Shown one piece after another: positions 12,103 to 22,329 of a stretch of DNA of 64,000 nt; within the stretch, counting starts at the first letter, position 1, and every line of letters starts with the position of its first letter. The DNA is from Silene latifolia (taxonomy: Eukaryota > Streptophyta > Magnoliopsida > Caryophyllales > Caryophyllaceae): positions 62,906,099 through 62,970,098 of the forward strand of contig NC_133531.1 of assembly GCF_048544455.1 (NCBI RefSeq). Direction: 5' to 3'. A program made the translations under genes and the position numbers. Below the pieces are notes generated by a model, which worked only from the letters and a program-made list of their open reading frames with translations, was not told where the DNA came from and ran no database searches.

Positions 12103-12704
12103 GCATATATAAGCAAATTAGTTGACAAAACCCAATTATCAAAATTTGAGACGTCATTAAATTCACAGCTCTTTCTCTCTCTTTCTCCCCCTGTCTCTCT
12201 CTACCGATCAAACACTTTGTTCATCAAAACAAATTTGTTCATCAAACACTCTATACACGCGGAATTTGTTCATCAGTTCTTCAACAAATTTGATGAACAA
12301 AATTCATCAGTTCTTCAAATTTTGATCAACAATTCATTCACTATTTTGATTTTTTCAATTAAAATTATCAATTTGTTCATCAATTTTTCTCCGAAAACCC
12401 TAATTTTTCAAATTCGACTGAAGGTATTGATATTTCTTCCGATTTCTGATTTAATAATTGAATAACTTTAGTAATTGAATCAAATAACAAATTCTGACTT
12501 GATTTAAGTGTTTTTTCCATAATTTTCAAAGCCTTCGACGATCTTTGAATTCAGACGATCAAACTCTTACTCGCTTTGATAATATTGCTGATAATCAAAC
12601 AACGATAAATTCAGGTATAAATTTGTGACATAATGCTGATATAATAACTGTTGTTATTAGGTTGATAAGTTTTTTGTTAAAATTACTGATTGCATGTAGA
12701 TTAT
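12103..12704 (+). promoter_or_regulatory. MULE left subterminal region, probable transposase promoter and 5' UTR
   Basis: No gene. A CT-rich stretch (12172-12203, CTCTTTCTCTC type) is followed by clustered TTGTTCATCA and TTCATCAG repeats with inverted copies (12215-12390). The other MULE end also has a CT-rich tract just inside its TIR (48391-48467, read on the minus strand), so both genes probably start from similar promoters. Splice-like sites are not clear enough to place a 5' exon. Confidence 0.45.
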
Positions 12705-13760
12705 CACTACAACAAATTGTCACTTGCGCCACGAATTATGCCACGGGAATTTATAATTCGTGGCTAAATTCTGCTTAGCCACGGGAAAAATTTATTCATT
12801 ATTTTGGAAAAAAATTTATGCCACGGGATAATTTTTCCCGTGGCGAAAAGTCAATTGCGCCACGAATTAGGCTACACCCGTGGCAAATAATCAATTTAGC
12901 CACGAACTATGTCACACCCGTGGCGAAATTTTATTTAGCCACGAATTGTTCCGTTGCAAAAAAAATTTTTAGCCACGAACTAGCAAACACCCGTGGTGGG
13001 TATCTTTTCCGACTTAAATTACGATATTTTCATGTTAAGGCAAACTTAAAAATTGCTTACTTAAAAAAAATACAAAATCTGAATGAAATTTAATCAAATA
13101 TAAATAATATGAAAAAACATTTAAATATAAAATTTTGCAACCACTTTGATTAATTTAATTAATATTTTTTTATTGTTGTATTTATTTTAATAAGAAATTT
13201 TAAAATTTAAACTTATATTCAAGAAAAGAAAAATTTATCGTCTAACTTTTTTTATTTTTTTATAAATTACGATTATTTTTTCCAGGTTTTTCAAAACATT
13301 GCTAATTTAAGAAATTTGTTTTAATATATAATTCTATTTATTAAAGTCGTGAATCTCTTTTAATTTTTTAAATAAAACATTATAATCTTGAATAATTATT
13401 TTAAATTATTGTATCGCATTTAAAGACATAACATATAAAATTAAATAAATAAGTTATTTAGCATCTATCTTAGATAAATCTAAAATTAACATATTGTCAA
13501 ACTGTTTCATTCAAAATTTTATTTATAACTTTATTTGTATGATATTTATATAAAAATTTGAATATGATATAAAATTTAACTTGGTGAGAAAAAAAGTTTG
13601 GGAATTTTTTTTAGGAGTGGAAAAGAAACGACAATTATATTAGAAAATTGATTGAATAAAATAAGTGCGCTAATAAGAAATGAAAGTAAAAAGAATTGAT
13701 ATCCCACAAATCAATTACGAAAAAAAAATATTGGAAAAATTATCCATATAAAAAATTCAA

Positions 13761-14128
13761 GGGTTAATTGATAAACAGTACCAATATAAGGACCTTTTTT
13801 CATAATCAGTACCAACATAATCAATAATTAGTAATCAATACTAAAATATTAACTTTTTTCGACTATAGGTACTAAGTCGCCTGAAAATCTAATCTCAACC
13901 TACTTCAAAAGTCCAAAAAGCCATCATTTAAGTATAAATCTCCACTCATCCACTTCCAAAATCCCTCTCTTAGGTAAAACCACCTTTAAAGTATGAAAAG
14001 CATTAGAATAAGAAGACTCGGTACCTATCGTAGAAAAAAGTTAATATTTTTGTACTGATTACTAATTATTGATTATGTTAGTACTATGAAAAAGATGGTT
14101 AAAGTTGGTAGTGTTTATCAATTTACCC
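13761..14128. mobile_element. Foldback MITE with a 9-bp target duplication (MULE type)
   Basis: The ends are GGGTTAATTGATAAACA and, reverse complemented, GGGTAAATTGATAAACA. The arms stay similar for over 100 bases, including a shared ATAATCAATAATTAGTAATC. The 9-mer AAAATTCAA flanks the element directly on both sides (13752-13760 and 14129-14137). A 9-bp duplication is the mark of Mutator-like transposition. No coding sequence. Confidence 0.85.
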
Positions 14129-14288
14129 AAAATTCAATATGGAGAAACTTGTTTCATTGAAAATGAGTGAATCACAGGGAAAATATTGAAATTATAATAA
14201 TTTAAAGTCACATGTGCAAATAATGTGAAAAATTTGAGAAAAGAAACGATAAATCATAACAAAGAGAATTTAGTTTAATAAAATAAGC

Positions 14289-14467
14289 GATTCTGTTGTA
14301 CGGCAGTGTTTTTCGTGTTTTTTGTATAAAAAGTGACTACATTTTTGTTAATAGTGACCACTTTGGGGAAAAAAATACCTTTAGTTATAAAAAGTGGTCA
14401 TTATTTTTACCAAAAAATGGTTACATTTTTCATATCGTAGGTACGACGGTCATACAATAGAATTTGC
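14289..14467. mobile_element. Probable small foldback MITE
   Basis: The left end GCGATTCTGTTGTACG pairs with the reverse complement of the right end, GCAAATTCTATTGTATG. Inside, an AGTGACCACTTT and AAAGTGGTCA type stem continues the symmetry. Length is ~180 bases. No clear target duplication, so the family is unknown. Confidence 0.5.
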
Positions 14468-14817
14468 GTAAAAAAACATACGAAAAAATGAGCACTAGTG
14501 AAATGAAAATAAGAATATCGATAAACTAAAGAAATAAAAAAATGTTAGGAAAACACGATTAAGTTTTCTTTTTAGAAAAAATGGTTTTGTTAACTTGGGC
14601 AAAAAAATGACGTCAAAATCCTTTATCGGGAGGGTAACATCGAAAATTTGATTGTTTTTGCCAATAATGTTTTTCCCGCAAAATTCGTAAATCATGTAAC
14701 ATTTTTGTAATTAAATAGTACTAAAGATAAGTTTAAAAGGAAAAAAAATAAACTTAATAGGATTCAAAGTGCTGATTATATCAACTAAGTTAACTTTCAA
14801 ATTTGGTAGCACATCAA

Positions 14818-14885
14818 AAGAACTCTACAGTTAAGCGTGCTCAGGTGAGAGTAGTGTTGGGATGGGTGACCTCCTGGGAAGCCTC
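14818..14885 (+). pseudogene. 5S rRNA-like fragment
   Basis: AGTTAAGCGTGCTCAGG and GGATGGGTGACCTCCTGGGA are close matches to the 3' half of plant 5S rRNA, which holds the internal A-box, intermediate element and C-box of its Pol III promoter. Both rRNA ends are missing, so it is not a 5S gene. Plant Cassandra TRIM elements and some SINEs carry such segments; here it lies inside a CACTA element. Whether it still recruits TFIIIA is unknown. Confidence 0.85.
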
Positions 14886-15284
14886 AATAATGCGCGCGAA
14901 TGCATGGCTGGTGAAACCAAATAACGTTCGAATGAATCGAGATAACTAGCGAAACCAGTACCTAGATTGACACGGTTCCATATACGATAATATATCGATC
15001 GTAAAAAAAAATTACATTTTATTTATTTAATTTTGATATATATTGTTTGCCACGGGAATTATTTTTTGGCCACGGGAATTTTTTTTTGCCACGGGAGTTA
15101 TTAGCCACGAGAGAATCCGTGGCCAAAAATTTAATAATAGCCACGTTCTTGTTTTTCCCGTGGCTATCTCTTTGCCACGGCCACTTGCGCCACGGAAGGT
15201 ATTCCCGTGGCCAAATGATTTAGCCATGGAAATTTAACACTTGTGCCACGAATTTAGCCGTGGCCCAAGTGCTCATTTGTAGTA

Positions 15285-15471
15285 CTGTATTTTCATATTG
15301 TTACTCATTTTGTCGTTATAATAACAACTACATAATAACACAATAATTGCATGTAGGTTTTCATTCTTGATATCATTCAATATCTAGTATTTGAATAACT
15401 GGATTACAATAATACAATAACTGACTTACAGTATTAAAATAACTTTGATATTACATTAAAATAACTGTGAT
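15285..15471. other. MULE non-coding spacer with AATAACT motifs
   Basis: A+T-rich sequence right of the CACTA element, with repeated ATAACAAC, CAATAACTG and similar words. It continues the MULE leader interrupted at 12704. No gene. Confidence 0.5.
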
Positions 15472-16275
15472 GCATTGTGCTGGTCTAGGCTACCAATCTC
15501 AGTAAAAAACCTCCCATCTCTGATAGAATAATTGGATTTGTATAATACAATAACCGCATTATAACATTAAAATAACTGTTGTAGCAGAAATTGTTTTTTC
15601 ATAATAAATACTATTTTATAGGATCTAACATAAATATCCTTACAATAACTACTCTTTAATAATGAAATAACTTTAATATTACATTAAAATAACTGTGTGT
15701 GCATTGTAGTGGACTAGGCTACCAATCTCACTAAAACCCTCCCCTCTCTGATAGAATAATTGGATTTGTATAATACAATAACCACATTATAACGTTAAAA
15801 TAACTGTTGTAGCAGAAATTGTTTTTTTCATAATAAATACTATTTTATAGGATCTAACAAAAATATCCTTACAATAACTACTCTTTAATAATTAAATAAC
15901 TTTAATATTACATTAAAATAACTGTGTGCATTGTGGTGGACTAGGCTACCAATCTCACTAAAACCCTCCCTTCTCTGATAGAATAATTGGATTTGTATAA
16001 TACAATAACTGCATTAAAACATTAAAATAACTGCTGTAGCAGAAATTATTTTTTTCATAATAAATACTATTTTATAAGATCTGACAAAAATATCCTTATA
16101 ATAACTATTATATAATAATGAAATAACTTTACTATTACATTAAAATAACTGTGTGTGCATTGTGATGGACTAGGCTACCAACCTCACTAAAAAGCTCCCC
16201 CCTCTGATAGAATAATTGGATTTGTATAATACAATAATTGCATTATAACATTATAATAACTGCTGCTGCAGAGAT
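15472..16275. repeat. ~228-bp tandem repeat, about 3.5 copies
   Basis: Units begin GCATTGT(G/A)(C/G/A)TGG at about 15472, 15701, 15928 and 16157, spacing 227-229 bases; the last copy is partial. Each holds GACTAGGCTACCAA, GATAGAATAATTGGATTTG and several ACAATAAC or AAATAACTG words. It lies in the likely first intron or promoter-proximal region of the transposase gene, ~80 bases before its first recognisable exon. Confidence 0.9.
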
Positions 16276-16355
16276 TATATTGTTTTGTTTTGTATAGAAT
16301 CTAAGATATTAAAATTAATAATACCATAATAGTTCTCTTGTTTTAATGTTTCCAG

Positions 16356-16456
16356 GCATTGAAATTAATACTACCAATGCAACAACTTTGTCTACACCTA
16401 CCGTTGCGTCTGAAACAGGAGAAAATACTATCCATAATCTGGGATTGAGATATACT
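16356..16456 (+). pseudogene. FAR1-like MULE transposase, N-terminal exon piece (split by Copia-2)
   Basis: A good splice acceptor (TTTCCAG at 16349-16355) precedes an open frame encoding a Thr-rich stretch that ends ...LGLRYT at the Copia-2 insertion. Joining across the insertion (one copy of ATACT) continues in frame into RGGSEEWSRMVENGFKP at 25457 onward. This shows Copia-2 landed in coding sequence. The true start codon, further upstream, was not identified. Confidence 0.7.
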
Positions 16457-17445
16457 TGTGGGTTAATATCCGTATACTACCCTTCGAATTAAGGATTATA
16501 ACGTAAAACTTACATGTAGTTTATAGTCATAAAACGAAAAACAAGATGAAAACGATAAAGATATAGAAATAACCTTCGGTCCTAGTGCAAAAGGCAATGA
16601 GAGATCAAGCTAGATCTCCTCCTAATCGTTGCACCCAAGATATCCGAGTAATGCCCTTGTGCTAGAGATAATCCCCTAATTGCCTTGCAATATCGAGGGG
16701 ATTGTTTTGTGAGTTTGTGTAGGATGAGAGATCCGGAATTTGGGAGGCACAATTCCCAAAAACCCTAATTTTTGATTAGCAAATGAATTAGGTTAGACAA
16801 GAGGAGAGAACTCCCCTTTTGTCTTGTGATTCTCGGCCAAACCGAGTGAGAGGAGGGAAATGGGCTTTTCATTTCCTCTTCTCTTAAACTCGTGGTCCGG
16901 TCCATAGCTTACTAAGTGTATACGACGCGGTTTCATTATAAACTGTTATCGGTTATCGGAAATTAAGGCATCAACTAATAATACGGGTCAGTTGAATTCA
17001 TAATACATGTCCGACAAAACAGTATTGTATAATTATATTCAATACACATTTAATTAAATATAAAACGCTTATATTTAAATTTACGAATTAATCAAGTTAA
17101 TTCGCTTTGGCCCATGATATTTAATCCGTATTAAATATAACATCTCAACATCACATTTTGACTAATTATTAGTCAAATAACTCAGACTAACTGGTTAGTC
17201 AAATTTGGCATCTACATGACTGTATTTTCATACCGTCACATCACTCAAGACGTATCCTATAGGTGTGACTTTTAGGGACCAGTTGATCACCGCCATCTGT
17301 ATGACAATAACGTCAAACTTATCTAGCAAGCCAACCGTTATTGATAAACGTGGATCAACTGATAATAATACCAAAAGTATGCCCTTTGATCCTTTTAGAG
17401 GTTTATAAGTCCTTGCACTAACTGTTAAGGACACCAACCCCAACA
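16457..17445 (-). repeat. Copia-2 3' LTR
   Basis: 989 bp, TG...CA ends, flanked on the outside by ATACT and on the inside by the polypurine tract (minus-strand CAAGTGGGAGCT). Near-identical to 24463-25451. Confidence 0.95.
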
Positions 17446-18307
17446 AGCTCCCACTTGTCCGTACAAGTGTATGTGCAATGACGTTATCCGCACTAACTGG
17501 AGGACACAAGCTCCAACAAACTCCCACTTGTCCGTACAAGTGTATGTGCGATAACCGATTCTCATATTCATTTAAAATTTCTCCCACTCAATGTAAAACA
17601 ATTTGCGGATCCGGATCCGCAAAGGTCGTATTTTACAATCGATCTGTATCTAGAGTGGTTTCCCGACTAGAGAGTAACTTAAGCGATAATACGGATCCGT
17701 ATCCGAGCATGGCCATGCATTTCGATTCTGACTCCTCGAGTGGCCCCGAGAAATATCGAGTACCGATAAAGGCTGAATATTTCCTTCAACTCGAACTCCT
17801 TCCGATCTAAGCATAGCATGAAATGACCCAGAAAAAATCTACTTGGCCCCCTGTTACGGATGACCGTGAGAAAGAAACCAAAGTCACCCAAAATCTGCCT
17901 TAGTCTCAAGAGACAGTCGATAGTTAAAAGAATCGACTCTTAGGATCACCATGGAAGTCCTATCCACGACCGGGCAACGAATGTTGTAAAACATTTAGGA
18001 CTCCACGTCGATGTCACAATTGTGTCCTACGAGATATCCGTATAACTCGCCTCTGTGATTGGTCAGTCAACCGGTTGACTTATGGCTCGTTGAACCCACC
18101 ATCAACCAACGTCACAAAATAATTGCCAGAGTTATCAGCTCATGTGGGCAATTAAGGACTAAAAACTATAATGTTTGTTCAGTTCACTTTGTGGTGTTCA
18201 AAATTGTCGTACAATTCCACATGAAAAACAAAATATATATATAAAATATCAAAACGATGATGTCGTATAGAGTACAAACGGGAATGAATCTAATCCATAA
18301 AAAAGTA
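17446..18307 (-). other. Copia-2 3' non-coding region with duplicated polypurine-tract segment
   Basis: The ~30-base segment next to the LTR (CTCCCACTTGTCCGTACAAG... on the plus strand, 17449-17475) is repeated almost exactly at 17521-17549. Both copies carry the purine tract (minus AAGTGGGAG). The remaining ~750 bases to the end of RNase H hold no recognisable gene. Confidence 0.75.
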
Positions 18308-19114
18308 CTACAACTCAGGAACACGTTTAATTCCCATGGAATTAACGTGCCCTTCATGCTTATCTTGTCGCAATGCTTTAGTGAGAGGATCTGCTATGTT
18401 ATCATCTGTAGCAATCTTTTCTATCACTACTTCCTTTTGCTCCACGTAATCCCGGATTAGATGAGCTTTCCGTTGTACATGTCTAGACTTGTTGCTAGAC
18501 TTTGGCTCCTTAGCTTGGAAGATGGCACCACTATTATCGCAATAGATGGTGATCGGGTCATTCGAACTAGGCACTACAGAGAGCCCATGTAAGAATTGAC
18601 GCATCCATATCGCTTCCTTTGTTGCTTCAGACGCGGCATAGTACTCGGACTCGATCGTAGAATCTGTATAAGTTTGTTTCGAACTCTTCCGGTGATCATA
18701 GCGCCATTAAGAGTAAAAACGAATCCAGATCGAGATTTCGAGTCATCTCGATCCGTTTGGAAGCTAGCATCTGCAGAATCCGGTTGCGCATAGCTTTTGT
18801 TCGCCTCCATAAGTCAAAGCCCAATCTTTAGTCCTCCGTAGGTACTTAAGAATGTTCTTGACAGCCCACCAATGTGATTCACCCGGATCTTTGTTGGAAT
18901 CGACTTGTCATACTCAATGCATATGCCACGTCCGGACGTGTGCATATCATGGCATACATGATAGATCCTATTGCCGAAGCATAAGGAATCCGTGCCATGC
19001 GCTCTTTCTCTTCCGGTGTCTCTGGTGCTTGAGACTTGCTCAAATGCACCCCTGGAGCCATAGGAAGGAACCCCTTCTTGGAGTTAGTCATGCTGAATCT
19101 CTCTAGGACTTTGT
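18308..19114 (-). pseudogene. Copia-2 RNase H and RT C-terminal connection
   Basis: RNase H is seen as ITIYCDNSGAIFQAKEP (catalytic Asp), KSRHVQRKAHLIRDYVEQKE and DDNIADPLTKALRQDKHEGH, ending at 18308. Upstream pieces in other frames (18810-18574 and 19091-18879) give SYAQPDSADASFQTDRDDSK, SRSGFVFTLNGAMI and ARIPYASAIGSIMYAMICTR, standard sequence between RT and RNase H. So at least two frame changes separate RT from RNase H. Confidence 0.85.
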
Positions 19115-20287
19115 CTATATAAACTCCTGATCGAGAGATAACATCCGACGTGATCTATCTCGATAGATACGGATGCCTGCAATTCTTTGTGCCTCACCCG
19201 GATCTTTCATCCGGAAATGGTTCTTCAACCATACTTTCACCGAAGATAAGAGAGGTATGTCATTCCCAATCGGGAGTATGTCGTCAACATACAATATTAG
19301 GAAGACAATCTTGCTCCCACTCGACTTGATATATAGACATGGTTCCTCGACCGATCGAGTAAATCCATTTTCTTTTATCACTTGGTCGAAGCGATGATTC
19401 CAACTCCTTGATGCTTGCTTAAGTCCATAAATGGAACGCTTAAGCTTGCACACTTTCTTAGGATGTTCTGGATCGATGAAACCTTCGGGTTGTACCATGT
19501 ACAACTCTTCCTCCAAAAAGCCGTTTAAGAAGGCGGTTTTCACGTCCATTTGCCAAATTTCATAGTCATGAAAAGCGGCAATCGCTAAGATAATCCGAAT
19601 GGAACGCAGCATGACTACGGGTGCAAAAATCTCATCGTAGTGCAAACCTGGCACTTGGGTGAAACCTTTAGCAACTAGTCGTGCTTTGTAGATATCTTGT
19701 TGACCTTCCACGGAATGCTTTATCTTGTAAAGCCATTTGCATTGAAGGGGACGAACCTTAGCAGGTAAGTCAACAAGATCCCACACGTTGTTCTCATACA
19801 TGGAGTCCATCTCGGATTGCATGGCCTCAAGCCATAGCTTTGAGTCAGAACTGGTCATGGCACCTTTATAGGTTGCGGGTTCACTACTCGTTAAGAGTAG
19901 AACGTCATCTATGTCATGTTCCTCGACCATACCGATGTATCTGTCCGGAGGAATAGAGACTCTTCCCGACCTCCTAGGTTCCTCGGGGAATGTTAACGCA
20001 GCCGGGATTGAAGGAATTGGTTCCTCCAATAGTTGCTCGGTATTTGGTTCTGGAACCTCCGACAGGTCGAAGGTTCTATCACTCTTTGCATTCTCGAGAA
20101 ATTCCTTCTCTAAGAATGTCGCACTAGCCGCAACAAAAACACGTTGTTCGGTTGGCGAATAGAAGTAATGACCAAGGGTTCCTTTAGGATAACCTATAAA
20201 TAATGTCTTGACCGATCGCGGGCCGAGCTTATCCTCGTGTCTCCACTTGACATAAGCCTCGCAGCCCCAAACCCGTATAAAGGACAA
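19115..20287 (-). pseudogene. Copia-2 reverse transcriptase
   Basis: 390 open codons. After a spacer with PRRSGRVSIPPDRY comes RT: KLWLEAMQSEMDSMYENNVW, LVAKGFTQVPGLHYDEIFAP, MDVKTAFLNGFLEEELYMVQ (first Asp), SIYGLKQASRSW and the active site LYVDDILPIGND (YVDD intact). The N-terminal ~45 residues (MSFIRVWGCEAYVKW, TLFIGYPKGTLGHYFYSPTE) are the end of integrase. The RT core is intact; the frame ends after LSLDQEFI with a stop, before the connection. Confidence 0.9.
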
Positions 20288-21265
20288 GTTAGGGACCGTT
20301 CCCTTCCATAGTTCATATGGAGTCTTGTCAATGACTTTAGACGGACTTTGTTAAGTATTAGAGCGCCGACAAAGAGCATAACCCCATAATGAATCGGTAA
20401 AACCGTGTGACTCATCATGGATCGAACCATATCAAGTAAAGTTCGATTTCTCCGTTCGGACACACCATTCAACTGAGGTGTTCCGGTGGAGTTAATCGTA
20501 GGGCAATCCCAGTCCTTTAGGTGTTGATCAAACTCGTGAGAAAGATACTCGCCACCACGATCCGAACGTAGTGTTTTAATCTTTCTATCTAATAGGTTTC
20601 GCACCTATTCGGTATTCCTTGAATTTCTCAAAGGATTCACTTTTGTGCTTCATTAAGTAGACATAGCCATATCTACTCAAATCGTCCGTGAAAGTGATGA
20701 AATACCTATAGCCTTCTCGTGCGGTGATTGACATAGGACCACATACATCCGTGTGTATGAGCCCTAATAGGTCAAGCCAGCCGCGCATTCCAACACCTTT
20801 GAAGGAAATACGAGTCATCTTACCGATGAGACATGATTCACACGTGCCAAATGATTGAAAATCAAAGGCCGAGATAGCTCCATTTTTGATGAGCTGTTTT
20901 ACGCGTTTCTCATTAATGTGTCCCATACGGCAGTGCCATAGATACGTTTGATCTTTGTCACCAACCTTTAACTTTTTATTCATTACGTGTAATATTTCCG
21001 TGGTCTGATCTAAAACATAAATTCCGTTCATGGAGACTGCCTTGCCGTAAATCATATCGTGTAAAGAGAAAATGCAAGCATTATTTTCTATTACAAATGA
21101 AAAACCAAGTTTGTCAAGTGCGTAAACCGAAATAATGTTTTTCGAAAGACTAGGAACATAATAGCAATCATATAATGATAACTCAAATCCGCTAGGAAGC
21201 TGGATCACATATGTCCCCTTTGAGATGGCAGCTACTCTTGCTCCATTCCCAACACGCAGGTCCAC
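20194..21265 (-). pseudogene. Copia-2 integrase
   Basis: Frame 21265-20585 contains the GAG-pre-integrase domain (TYLWHCRMGHINEKRVKQL, CESCLIGKMTRISF: HHCC zinc site) and the core start DLLGLIHTDVCGPM (first catalytic Asp) and ITFTDDLSRYGYVY. Frame 20604-20194 continues with LRSDRGGEYLSHEFDQHLKD (second Asp) and GTPQLNGVSERRNRTLLDMV (Glu). A frameshift at ~20590-20600 divides them and another near 20330 precedes the C-terminus, which resumes in the RT frame. Confidence 0.9.
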
Positions 21266-22329
21266 CTCACCCTTTACGAGGGGTTCGATGTTTTGAGCCC
21301 CCGCACATGATTACACAGATGAGAACCACAACCAGTATCAAGTACCCAAGTTCCGTAACTTGCGTGGTTAATCTCAATCATATGAATAAAAGTAGAAGAA
21401 GAAGACATACCAACGGGTTTAACACGACCTGCCTTTAAGTCCTCATGATAAACAGGACATGTGCGTCTCCAATGCCCGGTCATGTGGCGTTGATGGCATT
21501 CCATGTTATCTTTCTTGCTCTTTGTCGCGCCCGATGAGTTACTCGACTCACCAGGACCACTCTTACCCGAGCCCGACTTCTTGAACTTCGCCTTACCCTC
21601 GCTAGGTTTGCTCGAGCTTTGCCCTTACCCTTTCCTTTATTTGACACAACGAGAACATCTTGTTTCATGCTCCCACTGAACTTCATGTCCTTCTCGGTCT
21701 GTACGAGGAGGGAGTGCAGTTCATGGGGAGTCTTCTTCAAATCATTCATATAGTAATTCGCTCTAAATTGCGAATAACCATCGTGGAGTGAGTGAAGTAT
21801 GCGGTCGATGACAATGTTCTCGCTGATGTTACGATTAAAGGTCTCGGTTTCTCGACATTCTCAATCATGCCGAGAATGTGTGGGCTAACCGGTTGGCCCT
21901 TCTGGAGTCTCGCATCAAAGAAGCGAGTGGTATGCTCATAAGTCACGATTCTCGGTGCTTTCGAGAATTCCTTGGTGAGCGTGGTGAAAATCTTGTTTGC
22001 ACCATGGGCTATGAAGCGTTTCTGCAAATTGGGTTCCATTGCAAAAATGAGTACGTTTTTAATCGCACCCGCTTCCATACAGAAATCGTTAAACTTGGCG
22101 ATTTCAGCAGCTCTAGCCGTGGGACCTGGGTTTGCCGGGATGGGCTCTAAGAGATAATTGAGCTTCCCGTCAGCAGCGGCAGCATTCCGTAATGCCGCCT
22201 CCCAGTCCGCGAAGTTGGATCCATCATTCTTGATCGAGTAGACCGATTCATCCGATTCATGAAGATCAGAAGCCGGGACTCACGGTCCAATGTGGCACTT
22301 GGCATTGGGTTATCACTTGAACCAGACAT
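21266..22329 (-). pseudogene. Copia-2 gag and aspartic protease
   Basis: Likely start ATG at 22329 (MSGSSDNPMPSA). The frame shifts several times: 22329-22147, 22078-21746 (RFIAHGANKIFTTLTKEFSK, RLQKGQPVSPHILGMIENVE), 21749-21480 (NDLKKTPHELHSLLVQTEKD and a basic stretch), 21504-21274. The last piece has a damaged zinc knuckle (GHWRRTCP) and protease motif GTWVLDTGCGSHLCNHV with the DTG-like active-site Asp. Gag builds the particle; the protease cuts the precursor. Confidence 0.85.

Larger units (their letters stand above)
12705..15284. mobile_element. Non-autonomous CACTA (En/Spm-type) element
   Basis: The left end reads CACTACAACAAAT and the right end, reverse complemented, TACTACAAATGAG, one base off the CACTA signature. 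Both subterminal regions (12725-13000 and 15048-15265) carry about a dozen copies each of GCCACGGG, GCCACGAA or the complement CCCGTGGC, the typical CACTA arrangement of transposase-binding repeats. The interior is A+T-rich and has no transposase ORF. It contains a MULE-type MITE, a second foldback and a 5S rRNA-like fragment. I cannot see a clean 3-bp duplication. An apparent ORF at 12818-13093 is only translated subterminal repeat. Confidence 0.8.

Noticed and set aside
12818..13093. Plus-strand ORF of 91 codons
   Set aside because: It lies in the CACTA subterminal repeats (GCCACGGG units) and has no domain.
14818..14885. A functional 5S rRNA gene
   Set aside because: The 5' half and the true 3' end are missing and base changes are present; only the internal control region remains.
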